Shown here: piece after piece, positions 1 to 10,384 of the stretch
Layout: every line of letters starts with the position of its first letter
Numbering within the stretch: position 1 is the first letter of the stretch
NCBI RefSeq assembly: GCF_000718985.1
Contig: NZ_JODL01000031.1
Location: 1-64,000 of the forward strand
Reading direction: 5' to 3'
From: Streptomyces megasporus
GTDB taxonomy: Bacteria > Actinomycetota > Actinomycetes > Streptomycetales > Streptomycetaceae
DNA: 64,000 nucleotides
Notes under the pieces: model-generated
The model's database searches: none
Told to the model about the DNA's origin: nothing
The model's input: only the letters and a program-made list of their open reading frames with translations
Made by a program: the position numbers and the translations under genes

Positions 1-2
1 GG

Positions 3-68
3 TCCGTCGGCGGCGCGCCGCTCAGCATCGTGAAGCAGTACATCGAGCAGCAGAACCGGCCGCTCTGA
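3..68 (+). CDS. IS200-type transposase TnpA, C-terminal 21 residues
   Basis: The frame entering from the left edge ends in GGAPLSIVKQYIEQQ, then five residues and TGA at 66-68. This resembles the last helix of Y1-type (HUH) single-strand transposases of the IS200 family, which carries the C-terminal GG(A/T)xxxxxxxYIExQ pattern. The catalytic tyrosine and HUH motif lie outside the window, so activity cannot be judged. The call rests on remembered family similarity. Confidence 0.7.
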   Translation, partial: SVGGAPLSIVKQYIEQQNRPL

Positions 69-139
69 CCCTGGCTCAGGTGAACAGTGCGGATCCGTGG
101 ACACGGCTGAGGTCAGAGCAGTTCTCAGATTCGCTTCAC

Positions 140-159
140 CACCGGGCTGAAGCCCGGTG
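140..159 (+). repeat. Subterminal hairpin of the IS200/IS605 right end
   Basis: Bases 140-148 and 151-159 form a perfect 9-bp stem around the dinucleotide GA. Y1 transposases recognise such imperfect or perfect hairpins on single-stranded DNA. Its place between the tnpA stop and the interrupted host gene fits the right-end hairpin. Confidence 0.6.
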
Positions 160-170
160 CACTGCGAACA

Positions 171-1022
171 GCCCCGGTAGCCGTGGGCGTCGAGCTCCGC
201 CGTCGGGACGCGGGCGGTGCGGCGGCGGACGGGGCCGCGGCCCACGAGGTGACGGTGTTCCCCGGCGTACGGCAGGCGGTGGCCGGCGACCGGCAGGTGT
301 CCGGCCGCCCGCCCCTCCAGCGTCGCCTCCAGGCGACGCCCCCGGCGCCTCACCACCGCCTCGCCGGACCAACTCGACGAGGTGGTGGCCACCGTGGTGA
401 GCAGCAGCCCGCCGTCGGCGAGTTGCGCGAGCCAGGCCCGGGGCACGTACGGCACCGCGAACGTCGACAGGACGCGGTCGTACGGAGCGCCGTCGGGGCA
501 GCCGTCGAGACCGTCGGCGGTGACCACGCGCACCCCCGAGCCGAGGGCGTCCAGCCGTGCGCGGGCGGCGTCCGCCAGGTGCCGGTCCGACTCCACCGAG
601 GTCACCGCGCCGGGCCCCAGGATGTGGGCGGCCAGGGCGGCCGTGACACCGGTGCCGGTCCCCAACTCCAGCAGGCGCAGGCCCGGTCGGAGCCGTAACC
701 GCTGGAGCGTGTGGACGGTCATGGAGACCACGCTGCTCAGCCCCGTGATCCTCCCGCCGGCCACCATCCCGCGCCGCTGGGCGGTCACCCGCTCACCGTC
801 GTGCTGGACCAGCACCGAGCCGCCGCCGTGGACGACCTCCGACCACTCGGCGCGGTCCTCGGGATGGGCGCCGTCCAGCAGTTGCCACACGCCCGGCCGC
901 GCGCCGGGTTCGTTGCGGCGCACATAGGCCCGCGGCAGCAGGACCTCGCGCCGCACGGCCGACAGTGCCGCGCGGACCGCCGGGTCGCGCAGCTCCCCGC
1001 TCGCCTCCAGCCGGGCGACCAT
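171..1022 (-). pseudogene. Protein-L-isoaspartate-type O-methyltransferase, 3' end lost to IS insertion
   Basis: The minus frame from ATG 1022 reads MVARLEASGELRDPAVRAAL, then LLELGTGTGVTAALAA (SAM motif I), SVESDRHLADAARARL and DGAPYDRVLSTFAVPYVPRAW. This is the PCMT fold. The same fold is used for protein repair and by the methyltransferases of graspetide (ATP-grasp RiPP) and FxLD lanthipeptide clusters. In-frame TTG 1118 and GTG 1103 are alternative starts. The frame never closes: it runs through the IS hairpin and antisense to tnpA as far as base 1, so the native C-terminus is replaced by IS-derived residues. No RiPP precursor is seen next to it. The methyltransferase fold is secure; the substrate is unknown. 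Confidence 0.75.
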
Positions 1023-1710
1023 CGCCAGACGCGCGGCCGTGAGGTCGTCCGTCGGCGGGGGAGGGGGCGCGTCGGGGCGAGGGGACGGTGGGGGACGGTA
1101 CACGGGCGTCTCCGGCAAGTGGTGGGCGGGCGGGGTGGGGTGGGGGCGCCGCGAGGGAGCGCCGCGTGCCCCGGGATCTGGCTACCCCACCGGGCTCGGA
1201 TCTCACCGTCGTCGGCACGGGAGCCGAAGGTCTTCGCTCTCTACCGGAAATCTTTCGGTAGAGAGCGTGAACGCTTTCCCGTGCCAAGCTCTCTGATGGG
1301 GTGTCGGTCGCGTTGGTTCCTCTTCCGTTTCCGTCCTGAGCTGGGATGTGGAGGGAAGGAGGCGCTCTCGTCGCCGCACATCTCCCCGGAAAAGTTCCGG
1401 TATTCAGCATTCGGAAGACGGTTCCGGTCAGTGAACGACGCTCTCGGAGCGGACCGCGCCCGGTACCCGCGAAGCGCGGGCTGAGCTGCCCCGACGCCCC
1501 GCGCCGGGGAGCGCGCCGGGGCGTGAGGCCACCGTCCCCGCCCGCTGTGACCAGCGGTTTCCCGGGGACGATGGTCGGCCGGAAGTGGATGGCGGTGACG
1601 GCGGGGCCGGATTTACCGTGCTGGTAACCGCCAGGACGACGTCGGTTCACCGCGCGGACACCCCACAGCCGCCGCGGGCCTCCCCCCACCACCGCCGGAA
1701 GGACTACGAC
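1023..1710. other. Intergenic region with clustered inverted repeats, no gene seen
   Basis: No convincing coding frame occurs between the truncated methyltransferase and the DUF4956 gene. There is a 12-bp inverted repeat at 1235-1267, a 6-bp repeat CCGGAA/TTCCGG at 1386-1400, and a TTACC/GGTAA repeat at 1613-1627 about 85 bases before the next start. ACCGGAA or TTCCGGT recurs near 1243, 1395 and 1420, which suggests regulator sites. The strip 1200-1440 is less GC-rich than the flanking genes. Confidence 0.5.
1235..1267. repeat. Perfect 12-bp inverted repeat
   Basis: Arms CGCTCTCTACCG (1235-1246) and CGGTAGAGAGCG (1256-1267) enclose nine bases, and the pairing can extend inward with A-T pairs. 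It is not followed by a T tract and no gene ends just before it. An operator or structured site is as likely as a terminator. Confidence 0.6.
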
Positions 1711-2307
1711 ATGGCGCAATTGGCCCTGTTCCTGTGCGACATCGCCGCAGTGAGTCTCCTGGTGTTCGGCCTGTACTTCCCGCGTCACCGCCGCCGGGAC
1801 CTGGTGGTCGCCTACCTCGGCGTGAACGTCGGGGTGTTGGCGGTGGCCGGTTCGCTGAGCGCCTCCGGCACCGGCGCCGGACTGGGCCTGGGCCTGGCCC
1901 TGTTCGGCGTCCTGTCGATCATCCGATTACGGTCCACCGAACTGGACCAGCACGAGGTCGCGTACTACTTCTCCTCGCTGGCCCTGGGACTCCTCGGCGC
2001 GGTGGAGACCTCCCACGTGTGGCGCTCGGTCGGGTTGATGGCGCTGATCCTGGCGGTGCTGTTCGTCGGCGACCATCCGCGGCTGCTGCGCGCCCACCGG
2101 CGCCAGGTGATGGTGTTGGACACGGCGCTTTTCGACCACACCGCCCTGGTGGCCCACCTGGAACACACCCTGGGCGCCCGGGTCCACTCGGTCGGCGTGC
2201 AACGGGTCGACCTGGTCAACGACACCACCGTGGTGGACGTGCGCTACCGAGGCGCACCGGGCGCCCGTTCCGAGAGCACCGCCGGCGCGGTGGCGGTGCG
2301 GCCGTGA
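1711..2307 (+). CDS. DUF4956 family membrane protein (TTA-containing)
   Basis: This 198-residue protein starts at ATG 1711 behind the ribosome site GGAAGGA (about 1697-1703). The N-terminal half is hydrophobic, with three or four membrane segments (LFLCDIAAVSLLVFGLYF, VVAYLGVNVGVLAVAGSL, LGLGLALFGVLSII). The characteristic FGVLSIIRLRS stretch follows, and the C-terminal part is soluble. This matches DUF4956, a family of unknown function usually encoded beside VTC-domain and CotH proteins, as it is here. Codon 73 (1927-1929) is TTA, so translation should depend on the bldA leucyl-tRNA and be tied to development. The stop overlaps the next start (GTGA). A membrane anchor or partner for the VTC protein is an inference. 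Confidence 0.8.
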   Translation: MAQLALFLCDIAAVSLLVFGLYFPRHRRRDLVVAYLGVNVGVLAVAGSLSASGTGAGLGLGLALFGVLSIIRLRSTELDQHEVAYYFSSLALGLLGAVETSHVWRSVGLMALILAVLFVGDHPRLLRAHRRQVMVLDTALFDHTALVAHLEHTLGARVHSVGVQRVDLVNDTTVVDVRYRGAPGARSESTAGAVAVRP

Positions 2308-3182
2308 GCCCCGCGCGCCTGGGAACCGTGGTGGAGGGCCTGCCGCCGATCGACCTGGACGAGCTCGTCGCGCGCGCGTCGTTGCAGACCCGCGTCGACC
2401 GCAAGTACGTCCTGCCGGTCGACGCGGTGGCGGCCCTGCTGAGCCGGCTTCCGTCCGGCACCCGCGTCCTGGAGATCGAGGGGGACCGCGACTTCGCCTA
2501 CCGGTCGTTGTACTTCGACACCCCCGAGCTGACCGGCTACCTGATGGCCGCGCGCCGCCGGCGGCGCCGGTTCAAGATCCGCACCCGTGTCTACGAGCAG
2601 TCGGGCGAGTGCCTGCTGGAGGTGAAGGTCCGGGGGAACCGGGGCAGCACCGTCAAGGAGCGGCTGCCCCACGACCCGCGGGACCGGGAGACCCTGGAGT
2701 CGGGGCGTCACTTCGTCGACGCGGTCCTGGCCGAGAACCGCATCGTCGGAATCCGGCGGTTCACCCTGGTTCCGACGCTGACCACCCGGTACCGCCGCAC
2801 CACCCTCCATCTCCCGGACACGGGCAGCCGCGTCACCATCGACACCGACCTGACCTGGGAGGACGGCGACCACCGCCTCCAGTTGCCCGGCACGGTGGTG
2901 GTGGAGACCAAGACCGGCTCCACGGCCTCGCACGCCGACCGACTGCTCTGGCACGACGGACACCGGCCCGTCCGCATCTCCAAGTACGCGACCGGCCTGG
3001 CCGCCCTGCGCCCGCACCTGCCCGACGGGCCCTGGCGGCGCACCCTGCGCCGGTACTTCCCGCCGGAGGCCGTCCGCCTCTCGACGATCGCCGGTGCCCG
3101 GGCCGCCGACGTGCCGGACGGGGGAGCCCGAGCCGTCCGTCCCCCGGAGCGGGGGCGGTTCGACTCGGTGATGTCCCACTAG
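2304..3182 (+). CDS. VTC-domain polyphosphate polymerase-like protein
   Basis: GTG 2304 overlaps the DUF4956 stop by four bases, giving 292 residues. The sequence follows the VTC/triphosphate-tunnel pattern: TRVDRKYVLP with K34, YFDTPELTGY, RRRRRRFKIRTRVY, CLLEVKVRGN, TVVVETKTGS and a late RISKYATGLA. In yeast Vtc4 the alternating basic and acidic strands form a tunnel that builds polyphosphate from ATP. Bacterial homologues are annotated polyphosphate polymerase domain proteins. Unlike Vtc4, this one is soluble, with the membrane part supplied by the preceding gene. Translational coupling passes the TTA dependence of the upstream gene to this one. Confidence 0.85.
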   Translation: MSPARLGTVVEGLPPIDLDELVARASLQTRVDRKYVLPVDAVAALLSRLPSGTRVLEIEGDRDFAYRSLYFDTPELTGYLMAARRRRRRFKIRTRVYEQSGECLLEVKVRGNRGSTVKERLPHDPRDRETLESGRHFVDAVLAENRIVGIRRFTLVPTLTTRYRRTTLHLPDTGSRVTIDTDLTWEDGDHRLQLPGTVVVETKTGSTASHADRLLWHDGHRPVRISKYATGLAALRPHLPDGPWRRTLRRYFPPEAVRLSTIAGARAADVPDGGARAVRPPERGRFDSVMSH

Positions 3183-3303
3183 CGCCCGCCGGCGCCCCGC
3201 TCGCGAACCATCGCACGCGACCCTCATTCGACGTGCCGGAACAGGACCAGTGGCAGCCGCTCGCGTCTGCCTTCGCCGCGTCACGGATAGAGGTGCGACT
3301 GTT

Positions 3304-5073
3304 GTGCGCAGGAAACGGATGAGTGTGGTGGGTCTGCTCGCCGCGTCGGCCATCGTCACGACGGGCGGCACGGCGGGCGGCACGGTGGTGTCCGGCGCCC
3401 CCGCGCCGTCGGGCACGGCCGGGGCCGCCGAGCGGGCCGCGACGGCGGAGAGTCGTCGGGAGGGGGCCGGGGACATCGCGTTCTCCGTGCCCAGCGGGAC
3501 GTTCCGGGGGGAGGTGTCGGTCTCCCTGACCACCTCCGTCCCCGGCGCCGAGATCCGGTACACCACCGACGGGCGACCGCCCACGGCCGCCTCACCGGTG
3601 TACTCCGGCCCGCTGCGGTTCACGGCCACCACCCAGTTGCGCGCCCGGGTGTTCGTCGCCGGCGCCGCCGCCGGCGAGCCGAGCACGGCGCTGTACGTGG
3701 CCCGCTCGGTCGACGCCACGCACGATCTGCCGCTGCTGGTGATGGACGCCTACGGGGGTGGGAAACCCGGCCGCGAGTACCGGGACGTCGCGGCCCTGGT
3801 GATGGACCCGAAGGGCGGGACCACCTCCCTCGGCGCGACTCCGGAGCCGGCCACCCGGGCCGGTTTCCACCTGCGCGGGCAGTCCTCGGCCACGTTCGAG
3901 AAGGCCCCGTACCGGCTGGAGCTGTGGGACGAGGACGACGACGACGTCGACCACCCGGTGCTGGGCATGCCGGCCGACTCCGACTGGGTGCTGCGGGGAC
4001 CCTTCCCCGACAAGACCCTGATCCGCGACGCCTTCGCCTACGAGCTGGGGCGGGAGCTGGGGCTGAGGACCCCGCGGCACAGGTTCGTGGAGCTGTACCT
4101 GAACCTCGACGGAGGGCCGTTGGGCGCCGACGACTACCAGGGCGTCTACCTGCTGGACGAGAACATCAAGCGGTCGCCGGACCGGGTCGACATCACGAAG
4201 CTGAAGAAGAGCGATCTGACGGAACCGGCCGTCACGGGCGGCTACATCTTCAAGTTCGACGCCTACGCGGCCCAGGAACCGAAGCTGCCCTGCACCGGTG
4301 ACACGCGGACCTGCTGGCGGGACCTGGAGGTCGTGGAGCCGTCGGCGGACGATCTCCGGCCCGAGCAGCAGGCCTGGCTGGCGCGGTACGTCCAGAGGTT
4401 CCACGACTCGCTCCGCGGCCCGAACCCCTCCGACCCGCGGACCGGCTACCCGGCGTACATCGACGTCGACTCCTTCGTCGACCTGATCATCCTCAACGAG
4501 CTGAGCCGCCAGGGCGACGCCTACATCCGCAGCCAGTACTTCCACAAGGACCGCGGCGGCAAGATCGTCGCGGGGCCGCTGTGGGACTACGACCTCGGCT
4601 TCGGCGCCGTTCCCGGCTCGGACATGATCCAGGGCTGGCAGTTCCAGCCGTTCTCGTTCCCCGGCTTCCCGGCCACCACCGACTGGTTCCTCAAGCTGAT
4701 GCAGGACCCGTCGTTCAACCAGAAGGTCAGGCAGCGGTGGCAGGGGTTGCGCCAAGGGCCGCTGTCCGACGCGCGGTTGAGGGAGAAGGTCTCCCGGCTG
4801 GCCGCGCCGCTGACGGGCGCGGCCGAGCGCAACTTCCGGAAGTGGCCCAACCTGGAGAGCCGCATGGTCGGGCCGTTCCAGACCAAGACCAGCCGGACCT
4901 GGCAGGAGCAACTGCGGATGATGGAGGACTGGCTGGTCCAGCGAGCGGCCTGGATCGACTCCTCCGGTTGGCGGGTCACCGCCGGCCCCTTCTCGGCTCC
5001 CGAGTCGGACACCGGACCGAAGACGGGGACGCCGCCCGCGCTGCCGCATCTCAGGGGGCGCGAGGGGCACTGA
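3304..5073 (+). CDS. Secreted CotH-family protein with chitobiase C-terminal-like domain
   Basis: I prefer GTG 3304 (MRRKRMSVVGLLAASAI), because it gives a proper Sec signal and has GAGG about ten bases upstream; an in-frame GTG at 3250 would add 18 residues. The mature protein has a CHB_HEX_C-type beta domain at about residues 60-118 (GAEIRYTTDGRPPTAASPVY), then a CotH domain from about 186 (GFHLRGQSSATFEKAPYRLE, LYLNLDGG, YLLDENI, FKFDAY, GPLWDYDLGFG). CotH proteins are atypical protein kinases first described in spore coats. The gene ends the DUF4956-VTC-CotH module, 121 bases after VTC. The C-terminus is hydrophilic with no anchor. Extracellular phosphotransfer or a polyphosphate link is inference. 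Confidence 0.85.
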   Translation: MRRKRMSVVGLLAASAIVTTGGTAGGTVVSGAPAPSGTAGAAERAATAESRREGAGDIAFSVPSGTFRGEVSVSLTTSVPGAEIRYTTDGRPPTAASPVYSGPLRFTATTQLRARVFVAGAAAGEPSTALYVARSVDATHDLPLLVMDAYGGGKPGREYRDVAALVMDPKGGTTSLGATPEPATRAGFHLRGQSSATFEKAPYRLELWDEDDDDVDHPVLGMPADSDWVLRGPFPDKTLIRDAFAYELGRELGLRTPRHRFVELYLNLDGGPLGADDYQGVYLLDENIKRSPDRVDITKLKKSDLTEPAVTGGYIFKFDAYAAQEPKLPCTGDTRTCWRDLEVVEPSADDLRPEQQAWLARYVQRFHDSLRGPNPSDPRTGYPAYIDVDSFVDLIILNELSRQGDAYIRSQYFHKDRGGKIVAGPLWDYDLGFGAVPGSDMIQGWQFQPFSFPGFPATTDWFLKLMQDPSFNQKVRQRWQGLRQGPLSDARLREKVSRLAAPLTGAAERNFRKWPNLESRMVGPFQTKTSRTWQEQLRMMEDWLVQRAAWIDSSGWRVTAGPFSAPESDTGPKTGTPPALPHLRGREGH

Positions 5074-5150
5074 CCCGACCGTCCGCCCCCGTCCACCTGC
5101 GCGTCCACCCGTCCGACCACCCGTCCGCCGCGCACCGGCGGCGCGCACCG

Positions 5151-5180
5151 ACGAGCCGGCCCGACCTCGGGCCGGCTCGT
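5151..5180 (+). terminator. Intrinsic terminator hairpin after the CotH gene
   Basis: A perfect 12-bp stem (5151-5162 with 5169-5180) encloses a 6-base loop 78 bases after the CotH stop. The short T-poor tail is normal for Streptomyces terminators. Confidence 0.65.
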
Positions 5181-5456
5181 CGCGCTTTCGGCCCGGGACG
5201 CCCGCCGCACGGGCGCGGCGGGGGCCTTTCGAATGACCGAAAAGCGTCTGTGCGGAATCTTGCCGGTGACCACAGGCGCACCTACAGTCAACCTACCCGC
5301 CGGTATTGACATGTTCACTAATACCGGACGCCCCGCGTGTGCCCCACGGCCGCGGGCGGAGCCGCACCACCGAGCACGAGTGACACCGATCAACGCTGTT
5401 CGTATGCCAGTGGCACGTCCGCGACGGCTTCGCGGACGTCGCCGGAGGGGTGTGTG
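5181..5456. promoter_or_regulatory. Upstream region of the DUF6230 operon with a palindromic operator candidate
   Basis: The strip holds a perfect 8-bp inverted repeat, CCGGTATT at 5300-5307 and AATACCGG at 5320-5327, around a 12-base AT-richer centre. It is 130 bases before the DUF6230 start. A TTGACA overlaps the left arm (5306-5311), but no well-spaced -10 follows it. No gene is seen between 5074 and 5456. Confidence 0.45.
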
Positions 5457-7173
<1,717 letters not shown>

Positions 7174-7220
7174 TCCGGCGGCCCGCCGGGCGAAGCGGCT
7201 CCCGGGCGGTTCCCGAGCAG

Positions 7221-7255
7221 GGCCCCGGACGGCGACCAGGCTGCCGTCCGGGGCC
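7221..7255 (+). terminator. Strong terminator after the secreted-protein operon
   Basis: A perfect 13-bp GC-rich stem (7221-7233 with 7243-7255) and a 9-base loop lie 48 bases after the stop of the secreted-protein gene. Confidence 0.75.
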
Positions 7256-7395
7256 CGTGCCGTGCGCCGGGCGGTCTCACCGGCTCACCGCTTCACCGTT
7301 TCACCGACGGGGCGCAACCCGTTCAGGGCGGTCTCGCCCGCGTCGTCGGCGAACGGGGGGACGCCCCAAGACCGCGCCGCACCCGCCCCCATCCG

Positions 7396-8754
7396 TCACC
7401 CGTCACCCGTCACCCGCCGCTCGATACGGCGTCGGACCTCGTCGGTGAGACGGGCCAGGGCGTCGGAGACGACCGGTACCGGCGGCACCGGATCGTCGAT
7501 CCGCCGGGCCGCCTCGGGCAGTTCGGCCAGGTCGGCCTCGAACCGCTCCCGGGCCACCGACAGCGGGACCGGCCCGGCGACCCGGTGCCCGCCGGACATC
7601 ACCGTCCGCAGCAGGGGAGCGGTGCCCGGCGGCGGTTCCTCCTCCCGCAAACCGACGGTGTCGACGGTGCCCGGCCCCCGGAACACCTGCTTGGCGCCCG
7701 GAGCCGTCACCTTCGCCGCCGACAGCTTCATCACCGGACGCCCGTCGTAGGAGACCAGCTTGTAGGCCGAGTCCAGATACGGCGCGTCGGCCGACACCCC
7801 CACCCTGGTGCCCACCGCGTACACGTCGATCGGGGCGCCGGAGCGCACCAGGGTGTCGACGCGGGCCTCGTCCAACCCACCGCTGGCGACGATCCGCACC
7901 TCGGTCAGCCCCGCCCCGTCCAGGACGCGCCGCGCCCGCACGGCCAGGTCCCCCAGGTCGCCGCTGTCGAGACGGACACCGCAGCCCGTGCCGGGCACGT
8001 GCCCCAGGTCGCGCAGCACCCGGGCGGCCGTGGCCACCCCCCGTTCGGTGTCGTAGGTGTCCACCAGGAACGTCACCGGACCCGGATGGGCGCGGGCGAA
8101 GGCCCGGAAGGCCGCCTCCTCGTCCTCGTACGCCTCGACGAAGGAGTGCGCCATGGTGCCCACCGCCGGCATCCCGTAGGCGGTGGCCGCGGCGACGTTG
8201 CTGGTCCCCGCGAACCCCACCAGGGACCCGAGCCGAGCCATGCGCAACCCGGCCTCCACCCCCTGCGTGCGACGCAGCGAGAAGTCCACCACCGGACGGC
8301 CCGCGGCGGCGATCACGCAACGCGCCGCCTTGGACGCCACCGCCGTCTGGTGATTGAGCAGGTTCAACAGGGCGGTCTCGGCGAGCTGCGCCTGCGGCAA
8401 CGGGGCCGTCACCTCCAGCAGGGGCTCCCCGGCGAGCACGATCCGCCCCTCCGGCACCGCCCGCACCTCGCCGGTGAACTCCAGACCCACCAGCGGAGCA
8501 AGCTCCTCCACCGGACGGTGCAGCGCCTCGGCGAAGGCGGCGGCCTCGGCGGACCCCACCCGCAGCCCCTCCAGATAGGACAGCGCCGACTCCAACCCCG
8601 CGGCCACCAGGAAACCGCGCCGTGGCGGCATCTTCCGGACGAACAGGCTGAAGGTCGCCTCGCCGATCATGTCGTCACGCAGGTACGCCAGGGCCATGCT
8701 CACCTCGTACAGGTCGGTGGTGAGCGCTCCCGGCACCGTCATCTGTCCGCTCAT
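7396..8754 (-). CDS. pncB: Nicotinate phosphoribosyltransferase
   Basis: The 452-residue product starts at ATG 8754 (MSGQMTVPGALTTDLYEVSM). Family marks are TDLYEVSMA near the N-terminus, FSLRRTQGVEAG, GTMAHSFVEAYEDEEAAFRA with the conserved His, FLVDTYDTERG, VRLDSGDLGDLA and YAVGTRVGVSADAPY. It converts nicotinate and PRPP to nicotinate mononucleotide in NAD salvage. No strong ribosome site is visible; GGACGG lies upstream. It shares its direction with the kinase-like gene behind it and sits at the left edge of the dormancy-like island, where NAD recycling under low oxygen would make sense. Confidence 0.92.
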   Translation of the reverse strand: MSGQMTVPGALTTDLYEVSMALAYLRDDMIGEATFSLFVRKMPPRRGFLVAAGLESALSYLEGLRVGSAEAAAFAEALHRPVEELAPLVGLEFTGEVRAVPEGRIVLAGEPLLEVTAPLPQAQLAETALLNLLNHQTAVASKAARCVIAAAGRPVVDFSLRRTQGVEAGLRMARLGSLVGFAGTSNVAAATAYGMPAVGTMAHSFVEAYEDEEAAFRAFARAHPGPVTFLVDTYDTERGVATAARVLRDLGHVPGTGCGVRLDSGDLGDLAVRARRVLDGAGLTEVRIVASGGLDEARVDTLVRSGAPIDVYAVGTRVGVSADAPYLDSAYKLVSYDGRPVMKLSAAKVTAPGAKQVFRGPGTVDTVGLREEEPPPGTAPLLRTVMSGGHRVAGPVPLSVARERFEADLAELPEAARRIDDPVPPVPVVSDALARLTDEVRRRIERRVTGDG

Positions 8755-8812
8755 GGTCAGTGGAGATCCGTCCGTGGGGGCTGGTGGTGGGCGTGGAACG
8801 CGGAGCCGCGCG

Positions 8813-10384
8813 TCACCCCGGCTCCATGTACGGGCGGCGGAAGAGGGCCGCCCGCCCGGTTCCGTGGGGACGCACGGCCGCCACCGCCCGGTCGACCGAG
8901 GCCCGCGGCGGGCCGCCGGTGTCCACGGGGACGGCCTCCGGCCACGGCGCCTCACGGGCCGCCATGGCGGCGGCGATCCCCGCGTCGGCGTCGGAGGGCC
9001 CCGGGGCGCGACCGGCCAGACGCTCGGCGGCGACGTCCCCCGGCACCACACAGCGCAGGGCCACCAGGTCGGCACGGGTGGCCTCGGCCACGCGCCGGGC
9101 CGCCTCCCGCTGCGCCGGGTCCGTCCAACTGGCGTCCAGCACCACCGACTCGCCCGACGACAGCAGGGCGGACGCCCGCTCCAGCAGCGCGGCGTAGGTG
9201 GCCTTGGTCCACCGCGGCGCGTACAGCCCCTCGCCCCAGCCGGCCGCGGCGGACCGCTCCGGAGGGATGCCCGCCAACTCCTTGCGGACGCGGTCGCTGC
9301 TGAGCAGCGTCGTCCCCAGCCGGTCGGCCAGGGCCCCGGAGAGCGTCGACTTGCCGCTGCCCGGACCCCCGCCGACCAGGACCAGCGTCACGGCGGAGGC
9401 GCGCAGGTGGTGGAGGGCCAGTGTGACCAGGTGCCCCGCCGCCTGCCGGGCGCCGGGCGCGCCCTGCCGGGCCTGGACGAGGGAGACCTTGGCGCGGACG
9501 AAGGCCCGGTAGGCGACGTAGTGGTGCCACAGGGAAGGCGGCGCGGGATCGCCCGAGTACTCGCCGTACCGGGCGAGGAAGAACGCCGCGGCCTCCGGCG
9601 CGCCCAGCCGCTCCAGGTCCATGGAGAGGAACGCCGCGTCGTCCAGGCCGTCGACGTACCGCAGCCGGTCGTCGAACTCCAGGCAGTCCAGGACGCGCGG
9701 GCCGTCGTCGAGGCAGAAGACGTCCTCGGCGAGCAGGTCGCCGTGGCCGTCGACCACCCGCCCCTCCCGGACGCGGGAGGCGAACAGCCGCTCACGACCG
9801 GCCAGGTAACGCCGCACCAGACGCTCCGCCTCCGGCACCCCCGCGGGCACCCCGACGTCCCCCTCCACCGCGCGGACCTGCGCGAAACCCTCCTCCCACC
9901 GCGAGGCGAGCGCGTCCCGCGTGCCCTGCGCGTCCACCTCCGGGCCGCGCGGCGCCTCCGCGTGCCGCGCCGCGAGCAGCCGGGCCACGGCCCGCAGGGG
10001 CTCCGTCACGTCCCCGCCCCGCCGCACCAGGTGGGACAGCCGGCGCTCGACGGGCATGCGGCGCATCACCACCATCGGCTCCGGCCCCGGCTCCGGTTCC
10101 GAGGCGTCCGCGGCCGGGCAGTGGACCTCGGCCAGACCCAGGTAGACGTCCGGGGCGAAACGGCGGTTGAGCTCGACCTCCCGCTCGCACCCCCGCCGCC
10201 GGGCGGCGAGGGTGGTGAAGTCCACGAATCCCAGATCCACCGGCTTTTTGAGCTTGTAGACGCGATCCCCGACGAAGAACACGACCGCGGTGTGGGTCTC
10301 GTGCACATCCGCGCGCGGGGGCCCCGCGGCCTGTGGACCCACGCCGCCCCGGGAGGCGGAAACGGTGGTTCGCGGTGTGGACAT
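8813..10384 (-). CDS. Bifunctional aminoglycoside-phosphotransferase-like / P-loop kinase protein
   Basis: ATG 10384 follows AGGGAG..GAGG, giving 523 residues. The N-terminal half is APH-like: VYKLKKPVDLGFVDF, RMPVERRL, VVDGHGDLLAEDVFCLDDG (catalytic HGDL) and DCLEFDDRLRYVDGLDD. The C-terminal part is an adenylate-kinase-like P-loop domain with GGGPGSGKSTLSGAL (Lys345) and SSDRVRKELAG, and VVLDASWTDPAQRE nearby. This two-domain architecture is common in actinobacteria and recurs in the mycobacterial DosR regulon (Rv2004c-like). The substrate is unknown. It runs toward pncB with a 58-base gap. Confidence 0.85.
   Translation of the reverse strand: MSTPRTTVSASRGGVGPQAAGPPRADVHETHTAVVFFVGDRVYKLKKPVDLGFVDFTTLAARRRGCEREVELNRRFAPDVYLGLAEVHCPAADASEPEPGPEPMVVMRRMPVERRLSHLVRRGGDVTEPLRAVARLLAARHAEAPRGPEVDAQGTRDALASRWEEGFAQVRAVEGDVGVPAGVPEAERLVRRYLAGRERLFASRVREGRVVDGHGDLLAEDVFCLDDGPRVLDCLEFDDRLRYVDGLDDAAFLSMDLERLGAPEAAAFFLARYGEYSGDPAPPSLWHHYVAYRAFVRAKVSLVQARQGAPGARQAAGHLVTLALHHLRASAVTLVLVGGGPGSGKSTLSGALADRLGTTLLSSDRVRKELAGIPPERSAAAGWGEGLYAPRWTKATYAALLERASALLSSGESVVLDASWTDPAQREAARRVAEATRADLVALRCVVPGDVAAERLAGRAPGPSDADAGIAAAMAAREAPWPEAVPVDTGGPPRASVDRAVAAVRPHGTGRAALFRRPYMEPG

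Larger units (their letters stand above)
1..170 (+). mobile_element. Right end of an IS200/IS605-type insertion sequence (partial)
   Basis: The window opens inside an insertion sequence. A coding tail that ends at base 68 matches the C-terminus of IS200-type TnpA transposases. About 70 bases later comes a perfect hairpin at 140-159, with 9-bp arms and a GA loop, of the kind found just inside IS200/IS605 ends. These elements have no terminal inverted repeats, so the exact right boundary cannot be fixed; I place it soon after the hairpin. No tnpB follows. The element interrupts the 3' end of a methyltransferase gene on the opposite strand. Confidence 0.7.

Noticed and set aside
1346..1627. Plus-strand frame after AAGGAGG at about 1355
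   Set aside because: No start codon at a useful distance follows, and the translation is unlike any protein.
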